Assembly: GCA_022770525.1 (NCBI GenBank)
Contig: JALEHN010000015.1
Location: 1 to 43,060 of the forward strand
Direction: 5' to 3'
Source: Clostridiales bacterium
Lineage (GTDB): Bacteria; Bacillota; Clostridia; Lachnospirales; Lachnospiraceae
DNA length: 43,060 nucleotides
The notes beneath the pieces were generated by a model. The model made no database searches and was not told where the DNA came from. It saw nothing but the letters and a program-made list of their open reading frames with translations. Each line of letters opens with the position of its first letter. Position 1 is the first letter of the stretch. Made by a program: the position numbers and the translations under genes. Positions 1 to 7,689 of the stretch are shown piece after piece.

Positions 1-110
1 GCTACTCACAAGTTCTTGTACACTCCACAGTCGTAAATTCCTGCGATAGCCCGCAGTACATACTTACGTTTGCGTTCATCGTGCAATTTTGTAAGTTAAA
101 GCATCTTTTA
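1..110 (-). ncRNA. Candidate omega-RNA (guide RNA) scaffold and right end of the IS607-type element
   Basis: The minus-strand sequence that overlaps and follows the end of tnpB folds into two hairpins: a stem CTGCG/CGCAG at 41-56 and a palindrome ACAAG/CTTGT at 8-19. TnpB elements make a guide RNA from exactly this place, the 3' end of tnpB plus the right end of the element, with the guide drawn from the flanking DNA. The guide would lie to the left of position 1, outside the window. Position and structure are seen; the RNA itself is inferred. Confidence 0.5.
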
Positions 111-1230
111 GGTTAAGTGCCGCATTGACATCTCTATCCTCAACATAGCCACAATCACAACGATATATTCTATCCGAAAGCTTCAAATCTTTCTTGATAG
201 TACCACAGCAATGACATAGTTTGGACGACGGATACCATCTGTCTACGACTCTTAATTCAATACCATTTTCATCACACTTAGCTTTGAGCTTAGTTCTAAA
301 TTCATAGAACTTTTGTGACGCAATGGCTTTTGATAGATGTCTGTTCTTCATCATTCCTGATACATTCAAATCTTCAATAGTTATATAAGATGGTTTGGTT
401 TTCACTATCTCTGCTATTGTCTTATTGATATAATCAGTACGGATATTATCTATTCTATGATGAATTTTCTGTACTTTAAGCTTTTGTTTTTGTATATTCT
501 TTTGAGTAGACTCTCCTTTCTTTAAATTTTCATATTTACGAGAGAGACATCTTTGTTCTCTCTTTAATTGTTTTTCTAGTTTCTTTAATTTAACTGATTT
601 GTTTTTGTTTTTATAAATCTTTCCATTTGATACAATAGCAAAATCTTTTAATCCCAAATCAATTCCTATACCTTCATTAGAATTATTAGCAATTTTTGTA
701 TCAGGTATTTCTACAAGAACAGCTACATAATATCTGTTAGCGTTAATTGAAATCGTGCCACTTTTAATAACCCATCCATCTTTAGTTGTAGGAATATATC
801 CTTTTTCTTTAAGTTTTACCCAACCTAAAGATGGAATATTGATACGATGTCTTTCACATCTGCAATCTTTTGGATTATTTTTCACAAAATACATCTTTAC
901 ATCGGATTTTCCTTTCTTTTTAAATTTAGGAAAACCACTTTGATGTTTAAAAAATCTTGTAAAAGCAGTACAACCATCTTCAATGGATTTCTTAACGGCT
1001 TTTGAATAAACTTCTTTAATCCATGCTTTATCAGGATTATTATAGATATACTCATTATTAAGCCAGACACTAAAACTCTTACCGCTCATAAATTTTTCAC
1101 CATTGTTATGAAGTTCTTTATTATGAGCAAGATAGAAGTTATAGACGTATCTGCAAGTACCAATAGTCTTATTGATTTTGACTTTCTGTTCTTCTGTAGG
1201 ATTTATTTCCGTCTTGAAGCTCTTTAGCAT
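76..1230 (-). CDS. tnpB: TnpB, RNA-guided DNA endonuclease of an IS607/IS200-IS605 type element
   Basis: 384 residues, full length for the family. TnpB cuts DNA under guidance of an RNA made from the element's right end and favours retention of the element. The RuvC-like active site is complete: Asp191 in the GIDLGLKDFA block, Glu286 in IEDLNVSGM, and the DRDVNAALN block near residues 365-373. A four-cysteine zinc ribbon lies between them (Cys339, Cys342, Cys358, Cys360). The N-terminal helix-rich segment starts like other OrfB proteins, with a basic patch FPKFKKKGKSD around residue 100. The start overlaps the end of the upstream tnpA by about 60 bases, as in IS607 elements. Nothing suggests decay of this gene even though its tnpA partner is broken. 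Confidence 0.93.
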   Translation of the reverse strand: MLKSFKTEINPTEEQKVKINKTIGTCRYVYNFYLAHNKELHNNGEKFMSGKSFSVWLNNEYIYNNPDKAWIKEVYSKAVKKSIEDGCTAFTRFFKHQSGFPKFKKKGKSDVKMYFVKNNPKDCRCERHRINIPSLGWVKLKEKGYIPTTKDGWVIKSGTISINANRYYVAVLVEIPDTKIANNSNEGIGIDLGLKDFAIVSNGKIYKNKNKSVKLKKLEKQLKREQRCLSRKYENLKKGESTQKNIQKQKLKVQKIHHRIDNIRTDYINKTIAEIVKTKPSYITIEDLNVSGMMKNRHLSKAIASQKFYEFRTKLKAKCDENGIELRVVDRWYPSSKLCHCCGTIKKDLKLSDRIYRCDCGYVEDRDVNAALNLKDALTYKIAR

Positions 1231-1486
1231 GGCTCAGCACCTCCTTTATACGTTGTATTTTACTTTCATCGGAAATATCTTCATATATTATTTTCATAAT
1301 AGTATCTATAGGTTGAACACCTTTAAATTGAAGATATTGGTCATAAGTGTAATAACGCCTGTCCGTCGGAGTACGATTTGCTTTTAGAGTTCCTTCCCTA
1401 TCCCAACGCTGTAGGGTTTTACCTAAAACGCCTATTAATTCTGAAAAATCTTTAAGTTTGTAATTTGTAATATTTGACGTATTCAT
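1169..1486 (-). pseudogene. tnpA: IS607-type TnpA remnant: MerR-like DNA-binding domain without the serine recombinase domain
   Basis: The start chosen is ATG at 1486, five bases after AAGGTG. The first 55 or so residues form a MerR-type helix-turn-helix (LKDFSELIGVLGKTLQRWDREG, read in two halves, then a TPTDRRYYTYDQY wing) typical of IS607 TnpA. In intact relatives this is followed by a serine recombinase domain with an early YxRVS-like catalytic serine block, for about 200 residues in all. Here, after LQFKGV, the chain goes straight into an unrelated 48-residue tail and stops inside tnpB. An internal deletion near 1325 that removed the catalytic domain is the simplest reading. The protein may still bind DNA but cannot catalyse transposition. 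Confidence 0.8.
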
Positions 1487-1548
1487 AAATACACCTTCAT
1501 GAGTATATATAAACACGCTTAATCACTTTTATCAATATTTTTGACTGT

Positions 1549-1683
1549 CTAAAACATTCTCTTTTCCCAAGTCAGTGTGCTGAGTGTCAGCATCGTATGA
1601 AAACTTACCTGTCGACCGATTCTAACTTTAGCAAACACGACTTCCGATTGGCTTCCATGATAAAGAATCTTTCCTTTTCCCAT
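1549..1683 (-). pseudogene. Fragment of a DUF3990-like gene, truncated next to the IS607 left end
   Basis: A 44-codon frame starting at ATG 1683 begins MGKGKILYHGSQSEVVF, which resembles the first strand of DUF3990 proteins (ILYHGS followed by a conserved core of about 120 residues). After residue 25 (IGRQ) the similarity ends and the frame runs into sequence that is probably the left end of the IS607-type element. A good promoter lies just upstream. I read it as a host gene interrupted by the element. The family call rests on a short motif. Confidence 0.4.
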
Positions 1684-1726
1684 TCAAAAATCACCTGCCT
1701 TACTAAATTCTCTCCTGATATTGTAT

Positions 1727-1755
1727 ATCATATACCTGTTTTCCAGCTTTGTCAA
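1727..1755 (-). promoter_or_regulatory. Sigma-A type promoter for the truncated DUF3990-like gene
   Basis: On the minus strand TTGACA (1750-1755) is separated by 17 bases from TATGAT (1727-1732). The transcript would lead into the fragment at 1683. Direct repeats abut the -35 box. Confidence 0.55.
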
Positions 1756-1999
1756 TATCTAATTATATTCAATGAGAATAATATCTAACTATATTCATTG
1801 ATACTTTCTGATATCCAACCTCCAACAACATTATGATTTTCTTATAATTTATACTTTTTCTCGATGATTTTTAAATTTTCCATGCAGTTCGCACCGCATG
1901 GAAATCTTTAATTACACCTCTTATTAATACATCTCATGTTTTTATTTATCAATTGATATCTGATTATATTCAAATTCAAATACATCCCATGTTTCTATC
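1755..1999. repeat. AT-rich intergenic region with direct repeats and one hairpin
   Basis: Three imperfect copies of a 20-base AT-rich unit (plus-strand core ATATCTAATTATATTCA) lie at 1755-1775, 1781-1801 and 1956-1975. The first two are 26 bases apart, start to start, and sit immediately upstream of the promoter at 1727-1755, as regulator binding sites would. A second pair, ACATCTCATGTTTTTAT at 1929 and ACATCCCATGTTTCTAT at 1982, is also repeated. A perfect 9-bp stem (TTTCCATGC/GCATGGAAA) lies at 1877-1904 with no clear T-tract. No gene was found between 1756 and 2071. Confidence 0.5.
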
Positions 2000-2071
2000 T
2001 TTTGTACTTTGAGTGTTTATCATTAGAATTCCATAGAATTCCTCCGTTTTTACTCAAATGAATATGGTTAC

Positions 2072-2950
2072 TTAGTTTTTAATGAGCGTTTCAAACTCTT
2101 CAATGGATTTTGATGCTGCGGCTTTCTTTAGATAAGAACACAGAATATCAAGATCTTTTTCTTGAAGAATTTTTTCGCGAAGTTTATCCGGTATCATACC
2201 AAAATCTGATAACAGATCAAGTATGGCTTCCGCTTTGCCTTCGGCTCTGCCCTCGATTCTTCCTTCAGCTCTTCCTTCGGCTTTCTCTTCATCGAGCATT
2301 TCCTTAAACAGCATATAACGTCCCTCCATTTCACGGCTTTTTATAACGTTTTCCACCGCTTTCTGAAGTCGATTTACAAAGTCATCCTGAACACCTACGG
2401 CATTGTTGTAGTGTCCTGATTCCACATATTCCAGAAAATTTACCAAACCTTCCGGTACATCTGATTTATTATTCCCCTTAGTGCTGAGAAAAATCGTATG
2501 GTTTCCATCGTCAAGACTGATCGATGGATCTTCCTTACATGTCGGTTCAAAAGTATACCGATATTTCTTACTGCCAAACGGGTCAAAATCACAGATGAAA
2601 ATCACATAAGAATCAGGAAGCTCCTCATAATCCAAACCTGCCAGCAAAAGCTCGACATCGATTTGGCTATGATAATATCGGTTTCTTCTACCGAGACTCC
2701 TTTTCGCCTTAACCTGCATTTCAATATTGTAATGTGTCCGATTTTCATCCGCGGCTGTGATATCCAGACGTACGCCTTTATATTCCGGGTGATAAACGAT
2801 GCTTTTCTCCTTATCTACGGTGACTTTTTCAATAGAAAAACCGAGAATCAGTTCAAGCAGCTCTTTGCAAATATCTTCATTGACCATTACAGCACCGAAC
2901 ATAAAATTATCCTTAATGGTCAACTCCTGCAGTTTTTTTCTTTTTGTCAT
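2072..2950 (-). CDS. Rpn family recombination-promoting nuclease / PD-(D/E)XK transposase-like protein
   Basis: 292 residues with a clean AGGAGG site before ATG 2950. The N-terminal two thirds carry the PD-(D/E)XK nuclease fold signature of the Rpn family: LTIKDNFMFGAVM at residues 10-22, then Asp in VRLDITA and the E-x-Q pair in IEMQVK. Rpn proteins are DNA nucleases that raise RecA-independent recombination and are implicated in phage defence. A short low-complexity run of EGR/AEG triplet repeats (residues about 222-238) precedes a C-terminal helical segment; this run is common and length-variable in the family. The gene stands alone. It is a likely first member of the defence-like cluster reaching 9602. 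Confidence 0.85.
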   Translation of the reverse strand: MTKRKKLQELTIKDNFMFGAVMVNEDICKELLELILGFSIEKVTVDKEKSIVYHPEYKGVRLDITAADENRTHYNIEMQVKAKRSLGRRNRYYHSQIDVELLLAGLDYEELPDSYVIFICDFDPFGSKKYRYTFEPTCKEDPSISLDDGNHTIFLSTKGNNKSDVPEGLVNFLEYVESGHYNNAVGVQDDFVNRLQKAVENVIKSREMEGRYMLFKEMLDEEKAEGRAEGRIEGRAEGKAEAILDLLSDFGMIPDKLREKILQEKDLDILCSYLKKAAASKSIEEFETLIKN

Positions 2951-3040
2951 TAAATTCCTCCTCTACGGAGAAATCCTATAAAATTATTATACGGGATAAA
3001 GGAAAGGAATGCAAGGGGACGGGTTTCTTGACTTTTATTT

Positions 3041-3088
3041 AGTAACACCTCTACTGTTACTGTACACAGGCAATGTCATTTCGGTACC
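3041..3088. repeat. Partial copy of the palindromic element found at 14149-14307
   Basis: The plus-strand stretch 3056-3088 (GTTACTGTACACAGG, then TTTCGGTACC) matches the minus strand of the element at 14149-14307 (GTTACTGTACATAGG, then TTTCGGTACC) with similar spacing. AGTAACA at 3041-3047 and TGTTACT at 3055-3061 form an inverted repeat. It lies in the gap between the rpn gene and the rhodanese gene and could be a remnant of a dispersed repeat. Confidence 0.4.
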
Positions 3089-3108
3089 TCCAATTTCCCG
3101 TTTGTCAT

Positions 3109-3606
3109 TTACTTCTCCAACGCTCCCGTCCAGTCAAGAATTCCACCGCACTCAATAATATTTGTATATCCCAGCGCCGCGAGTTTTGCTGATGCTTCCT
3201 TACTTCTTCTGCCGCTTCTGCAGTACACATAAATTGTCTGGTTTTTATCCGGCAGCTGTGCCGGTTCTTCAGAAAGAATATCCTCATTAGCCACATTGAT
3301 TGCACCCGGAATATGCCCCTCTGCAAATTCATCAGCTGTTCTGACATCAAGGATGATATAGTCGCCTTCTGCCGCAAAAATTTCTTTTGCTTCATCCATC
3401 GTCACTGATGTATATTCAGCTGTCTGTTTTTCTTTCCCTGACACCTTACCTGCTATAAACACAGATGTCGGTCCATCAGCGCCGCCAATAATTGAAACAG
3501 ACGAGCCCTCCCTATTTACTGATATAAAATGTTTAGCTGTAAGCAGCCCTACAGCAATAACAGCTGCTGCAGCTCCTACAATGATAATTTTAGTATGTTT
3601 CTTCAT
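3109..3606 (-). CDS. Membrane-anchored rhodanese-domain protein with an OadB-like motif
   Basis: 165 residues. A basic start and one hydrophobic helix (residues 7-24) anchor the protein, with the rest outside the membrane. Residues about 67-163 form a rhodanese domain: ILDVRTADEFAEGHIPGA, then the active-site loop YCRSGRRS with the catalytic Cys129. Rhodanese domains carry sulfur as a persulfide. Between anchor and domain lies SIIGGADGPTSVF (residues 38-50), a motif best known from the beta subunit of sodium-pumping decarboxylases and seen as a stand-alone segment in some clostridial proteins. Ribosome site GGAGAG precedes ATG. No sulfur pathway neighbour is visible, so the substrate is unknown. 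Confidence 0.85.
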   Translation of the reverse strand: MKKHTKIIIVGAAAAVIAVGLLTAKHFISVNREGSSVSIIGGADGPTSVFIAGKVSGKEKQTAEYTSVTMDEAKEIFAAEGDYIILDVRTADEFAEGHIPGAINVANEDILSEEPAQLPDKNQTIYVYCRSGRRSKEASAKLAALGYTNIIECGGILDWTGALEK

Positions 3607-3625
3607 GATCTCTCCACTACATTGA

Positions 3626-4252
3626 TTAAATATTCGTTTTGCATGCTTGGTTTTTACCTGAAAAACCTAAAAGGCAAGACAGCCGCATTGCAAATACATC
3701 TATCACTTCTCGCCATATATCAAAATCATATTTTCTAAAATGCGGATTACAGGAATGTAAAGCTGAATTATTCTTATAATCACCCAGTTCAGAAATCGAC
3801 ACAAAACAATTATCCTTATTTCCACATATTCCAGGTCTATAATCTCTTAATGCTTCAACCATTGGATAACTGATATACAACTTACCATTTTCAGTTTCAT
3901 TATCAAAACTCATTAACATCTGATCAATTACATCCTTATCATCAGATTCGCCTAAATTATTTTGATGTGCATCATAATCAAAGAAAAGATAAACCTCCGA
4001 AAAATCATCTCTTGTAAGTCCACATAATTGCTTTCTAATTTCTTCATTACCCTCTCGAAGCACCTCAATGATATCTGTTTCAAAATGATCATCTTTCAAC
4101 TTTTTCCAAATCATGTAGATATTTTCACCTGCAGGGAGCGTAATAATCTCAACATTTCCATGATGAAAAAATACTTTTGAAATATTTTCAATGATAAGCG
4201 GTTCTCTGGCCTCTCCCTCGACTACAAACGCTTTAAAGTCTTTATCAGCCAT
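3626..4252 (-). CDS. TOPRIM/RloB-like protein, putative nuclease partner of the upstream ATPase
   Basis: 208 residues from the ATG at 4252, which has AGGCAGG six bases upstream and overlaps the ATPase stop (ATGGCTGA). The N-terminus reads FVVEGEAREP with Glu12, and a later strand reads YLFFDYDAH with Asp92 and Asp94: the E...DxD pattern of TOPRIM and RloB-like metal-dependent nucleases. A further conserved-looking block, YISYPMVEAL, follows near residue 127. I do not recognise the exact family. ABC-ATPase plus TOPRIM or RloB-like pairs occur in phage-defence systems such as PARIS and AbiL, and the location beside a restriction system fits that role. The function is inference. Confidence 0.6.
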   Translation of the reverse strand: MADKDFKAFVVEGEAREPLIIENISKVFFHHGNVEIITLPAGENIYMIWKKLKDDHFETDIIEVLREGNEEIRKQLCGLTRDDFSEVYLFFDYDAHQNNLGESDDKDVIDQMLMSFDNETENGKLYISYPMVEALRDYRPGICGNKDNCFVSISELGDYKNNSALHSCNPHFRKYDFDIWREVIDVFAMRLSCLLGFSGKNQACKTNI

Positions 4253-5351
4253 TAAATGCACCTGCCTTGTACATTTTTTGAAGATTATGTGCTTGACGTA
4301 GTTCTTTTTCTGTCAGTTCTGAAATCGCTTTAATCTTATTATCTTTCAATAAAAAATAACAATCCGGTCTAAGCAAATCATTGCTCATAAGATTTGTATT
4401 ATGGGTTGTTGTAAATATCTGAACTCCTAAAAGCTTCTTCAATCGCTTTTCAACACTTTCAGACAATTCAAAGTGATAGAACGCATCAAACTCATCAATA
4501 AATACAAAAGAGGCTTTTTTCATTCTGATATACCAATAATAAAAAAGAGCCAGCGATCGGGTTCCTGTAGACGCGATTTTAAATAAGTCCGCATCCTGAT
4601 TTTCAAAATGGCAATAAATAGCTTTTCTGCCATCTACTTCACATGCGTATAGATCGTATATAATGTCATTTTCCTTCAAAAATTCCTGGAAATCTTTAAC
4701 CTTTCCATTATTAACAATACCTTCGGCCACACTCTCACTGCCATTCATAAAACCTTCGTATCCTCTGCTATCCAGAGAATAAAAAAGAAGCATTCGATTT
4801 ACAAAATCAATAAATCTCTTAAACACCTGATTCTCCGTGTTTTCCGCCAGTATGGTATTGCTGTTTACATATTTTACACGTGATATCGGGCTTTCATTCT
4901 TAATTGATGCATTCAGAGTGTCCGAACCTTCTAACAGCGTAAATCCTTCTCGCCTGACAAAGTCATAATATATAACCTCTTTCCCATCGATGGACAGGCT
5001 CTCTGCCTGAAGTGTATTTACATCTGATTTCCTATACTTATAAACCACCTCATGCGCATCAAACGCAAAAGCATACTCAAACTCGGCAAACGATTTTCTC
5101 CCACTCATATTCAGGTAAAAATCATATCCCTGCAAAAGTTTCTGCTTTTCTGTCAAATGAACAATTATATCAAAAATAGCTAATCCCAAGTTAGATTTAC
5201 CACAGCTATTAATTCCATATACAATTCCCTTTGTAACGCAGCCATTCTCAATTATTCCGGGATTGAAACTATAATTGCTCGGTGAACCTATATCTAATAT
5301 AATTTTATCTTTAAAACCTTTAAAATTTTCTACACTGAATTTCTTTAACAT
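4245..5351 (-). CDS. AAA/ABC-type ATPase (OLD/AbiLi-like) of a two-gene defence-like pair
   Basis: 368 residues from ATG 5351 (GGAG ten bases upstream; an in-frame GTG nine bases earlier is too close to that site). SMC-like ATPase of the AAA_15/AAA_21 kind: the start FSVENFKGFKD, Walker A GINSCGKSN (46-54), a signature-like STGTRSL (261-267), Walker B FVFIDEFDAF (282-291) and the H-loop TTTHNTN (314-320). These give a complete ATP-binding and hydrolysis site. The Walker A has Ser-Cys where many have Gly residues but keeps Gly-Lys-Ser. It is translationally coupled to the TOPRIM-like gene. Such ATPases usually act as sensors that hold or release the nuclease. Confidence 0.75.
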   Translation of the reverse strand: MLKKFSVENFKGFKDKIILDIGSPSNYSFNPGIIENGCVTKGIVYGINSCGKSNLGLAIFDIIVHLTEKQKLLQGYDFYLNMSGRKSFAEFEYAFAFDAHEVVYKYRKSDVNTLQAESLSIDGKEVIYYDFVRREGFTLLEGSDTLNASIKNESPISRVKYVNSNTILAENTENQVFKRFIDFVNRMLLFYSLDSRGYEGFMNGSESVAEGIVNNGKVKDFQEFLKENDIIYDLYACEVDGRKAIYCHFENQDADLFKIASTGTRSLALFYYWYIRMKKASFVFIDEFDAFYHFELSESVEKRLKKLLGVQIFTTTHNTNLMSNDLLRPDCYFLLKDNKIKAISELTEKELRQAHNLQKMYKAGAFNG

Positions 5352-5483
5352 GATAATCACTCTCCATTTCTCTTACACCATTATATGATTATCCAAAAAA
5401 AATATCAATTATATCCGTATTTTTTTTACGGTCTATATGTATTTTTATCTTCAGTGCTATATCTTTTTGGGCATATCCCATTT

Positions 5484-5831
5484 TCACACCACTCTAAAGT
5501 CATACTCATGATCTTCCAGCGGTATGTTTTTAGCCTTCATATTTTCAATCATCACATAATTGCCCTTATTAATCATGGCAATCATTTTATAAATATCGGT
5601 TTTACTGCCCTGAACTTCCATTTCAACAGTGCCATCCCATTCATTCCTGACCCATCCGGTCAGTCCCAGGGAACGTGCCGCATAGACAGACCGATACCGA
5701 AAACCTACACCCTGAACATTTCCGTAAAAAATGATATGCTGGCGTACTTTTACGGGATGTTGTGTGTTTTTAAGCTGTACAGAAACTTCTGAAGTTTCTG
5801 GATTTTCAGAGATTTCTGAATTATCTGCCAT
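5484..5831 (-). CDS. acyP: Acylphosphatase with an N-terminal extension
   Basis: 115 residues from ATG 5831. The last 90 residues are a complete acylphosphatase: GNVQGVGFRYR phosphate loop with the catalytic Arg, and the Asn in GWVRNEWDGTVE. It hydrolyses acyl phosphates in the cytoplasm. The first 25 residues (rich in Ser, Glu, Asn) are an unusual acidic extension without similarity I can name. It begins 36 bases after the restriction endonuclease stop and may be co-transcribed with it, but it has no evident tie to restriction. Confidence 0.9.
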   Translation of the reverse strand: MADNSEISENPETSEVSVQLKNTQHPVKVRQHIIFYGNVQGVGFRYRSVYAARSLGLTGWVRNEWDGTVEMEVQGSKTDIYKMIAMINKGNYVMIENMKAKNIPLEDHEYDFRVV

Positions 5832-5867
5832 CACTTTCACCTGCCTTACTGCCTTTTTCTCTCCCCT

Positions 5868-7193
5868 TTAAAATTCAACCTCATCATTCCCCTCAAACAA
5901 TCCAAACGATTCCTCGTATCCCAATTCATGGCTTTTTATTTTTTCCGCCATATAAAGCAGGTTTTCGGCGCTGAGTACAGCGCCTTTGACCCCTGTGCTT
6001 AAAAAGATTTCATCGAGCCGCTCTTTATATTTTCCCTTAAACATTGATGAGATGAATACAAAGTTAAAATGTTTCACCTGCGCATCAAAAGCATTCCACC
6101 ACTCATTGGCATTCCGCTTCGGATTTCTTTCATTGTTTTCCTGAAGATACCGGACCATCTCATCAGCCTGGGCACGGGGCAGCTGGTAGCCTTTTGAATA
6201 GGCTTTGTTGTCGATAATCAGACCGTTTTCGCCATAGTAAACAATGCCGTCAGGCTTTCTTGAATCGCCCAGTCTTCTTCCTTTATACGCCAGTTCATTT
6301 GTCAGGAGGTCAATGGTCTGCAGTTCAAACTCTCTGTCCATCTGACCGTCAAAAGCAAGGTCGATTAAGTTCAGATATTTATGCGGCACATGCTGCAGTT
6401 TTTCACGGACACGGTCTTTAATTTCGGTAACCTCTGTTTTCGATTCAGGAGGCGCTGCAGGAATGATGAGATTTTCTATTTTATCCTTAAGCTTATATCG
6501 GCCTCTGCTTTCGGCAATATCAAGGCCGATGCCCTTTAACCCTTCCAGATCATCATGAATACAGCCAATGGTTTCTTTAAAACCTTTAGCTTCAAGTTCT
6601 TTTTGAATTTCTTCCGGCGACCGGTCCTTCACCGAAATATACTTAATCATATGTGCTCTGCGCAGACGGACATACTGTTTATCAAAGGTCTTTGTTGCCA
6701 GCATTTCTAAGAATACAATCCTTGGTATGCGCTTTGTGCTGGACATACCGAAGGCCTTTCTCAGACTATTCCTGCCTTCCATCGTGATGACAAAAGCCTG
6801 ACCGATTGTACAAGTATATGTTGTGCCTCCATAGATTTCCGTTACCGTTTTAGGCTGTCGCTTCACCCAGCCGATTGACGCAAGCCATCCGCAGATCATT
6901 CTCGCATATTTATCCGATGAACCTTCTTCGTTGCTGACAATTTTTGTTTTTTTCTGCCCATCTGTTTCCTCGCAGAAAGCCGCAGCCCACATATTCTGGG
7001 CAATTGACGTAAACCCGGCCTCACCGACAAACCCGAGCCTGCTTCCCAGTTCAAATTTTGTCTGATGCCCGTACATATCCAAAAGTTTTAAAATACGAAC
7101 GACCGGCGGATATGTTAAAAAGGCTTCACCGATAATCTTCTTTTCTTCTTCACCTTCAGCTGATACAAAACGCCGCCCGAGATCACTGACCAT
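5868..7193 (-). pseudogene. FokI-type restriction endonuclease, C-terminal part (recognition subdomains 2-3 and cleavage domain) after an in-frame amber stop
   Basis: 441 codons from the first ATG after the stop; no good ribosome site precedes that ATG. The chain is co-linear with FokI from about its residue 139 to the end. The recognition part shows AGFTSIAQNM, SSDKYARMICGWL and the LEMLATKTFDKQYVRLRRA block. The cleavage domain shows SRKPDGIVYY, LIIDNKAYSKGYQLP, QADEMVRYLQEN and NEWWNAF. The catalytic residues match FokI Asp450, Asp467 and Lys469 (here Asp315, Asp328, Lys330 of this frame). It continues the frame of 7215-7634, separated only by TAG and seven sense codons. Everything downstream of the stop looks functional, so the break is recent, suppressed, or a sequence error. 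Confidence 0.9.
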
Positions 7194-7214
7194 ACAGCAG
7201 TCACTCTGCTCGTC

Positions 7215-7217
7215 CTA
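7215..7217 (-). other. In-frame amber codon inside the FokI-like gene
   Basis: TAG on the minus strand. The upstream and downstream reading frames are the same; no base is gained or lost. It aligns with about Tyr126 of FokI, near the end of recognition subdomain 1. Confidence 0.9.
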
Positions 7218-7634
7218 CTTTAAAAGTCCGATAGAAATCGCCCATCGAAGATAGCCGTCAGCCGTCCAGTCATCCGTATAAGGTTTCTTAATCACCTTTC
7301 TGACACCGTACCTGTCCGTCACAGTAATACTTTTTTGTGCGGTAATGACCGCCTGAACAATGCCGCTGCATTTTGCGTTTTTTCGTCCGTCGGCACCGGC
7401 CCCTTTGCCTTTTAAAGCTTCGTAGGGAATCTGTATATTTTCATCCTGAAAATAATCGAGAAATCCCCGCATAACACCAGGATTTTCCGCCAGTCCGTAT
7501 TCAATAATTTCCGGTATTCTTCTTTCTGTCAGCTCTCTGCAAATGTTAGAGTCCTTCACAAAAATACCCGCAACTTTTTTTAACGTCTCAATACTTCCCG
7601 GATTCTGCACCCATCCAAAAGTTCTCCTTGCCAT
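7215..7634 (-). pseudogene. FokI-type restriction endonuclease, N-terminal part (recognition subdomain 1), ending at an in-frame amber codon
   Basis: 139 residues from ATG 7634, six bases after GGGGGA. The opening RRTFGWVQNPG and the closing DGYLRWAISIGLL match the start and the SDGFLRWAHALGFI block of FokI, the type IIS enzyme that reads GGATG and cuts at a distance. FokI here continues with Glu-Tyr-Ile-Asn-Lys-Ser-Asp; this gene has Lys, TAG, then Asp-Glu-Gln-Ser-Asp. A single base change from a Tyr codon (TAT or TAC) to TAG would explain the break. With the stop read as sense, the whole gene (5868-7634) is 588 codons, close to the 583 of FokI. Confidence 0.9.
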
Positions 7635-7689
7635 CACCGTTCCCCCTTTGTTCGGCCAACACATGCCTGTATTCCTTTGCAATACCCGC

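Noticed and set aside
1877-1904. Intrinsic terminator for the Rpn gene
   Set aside because: The stem is perfect, but neither strand has a proper T-tract after it.
3626-5351. Firm assignment to PARIS or AbiL
   Set aside because: The motifs fit the general ATPase plus TOPRIM plan, but the small protein lacks the blocks I would need for DUF4435 or RloB proper, and lengths differ.
7215-7217. Pyrrolysine at the TAG
   Set aside because: No pyl genes or pyrrolysine-type context can be seen, and FokI has an ordinary Tyr there.
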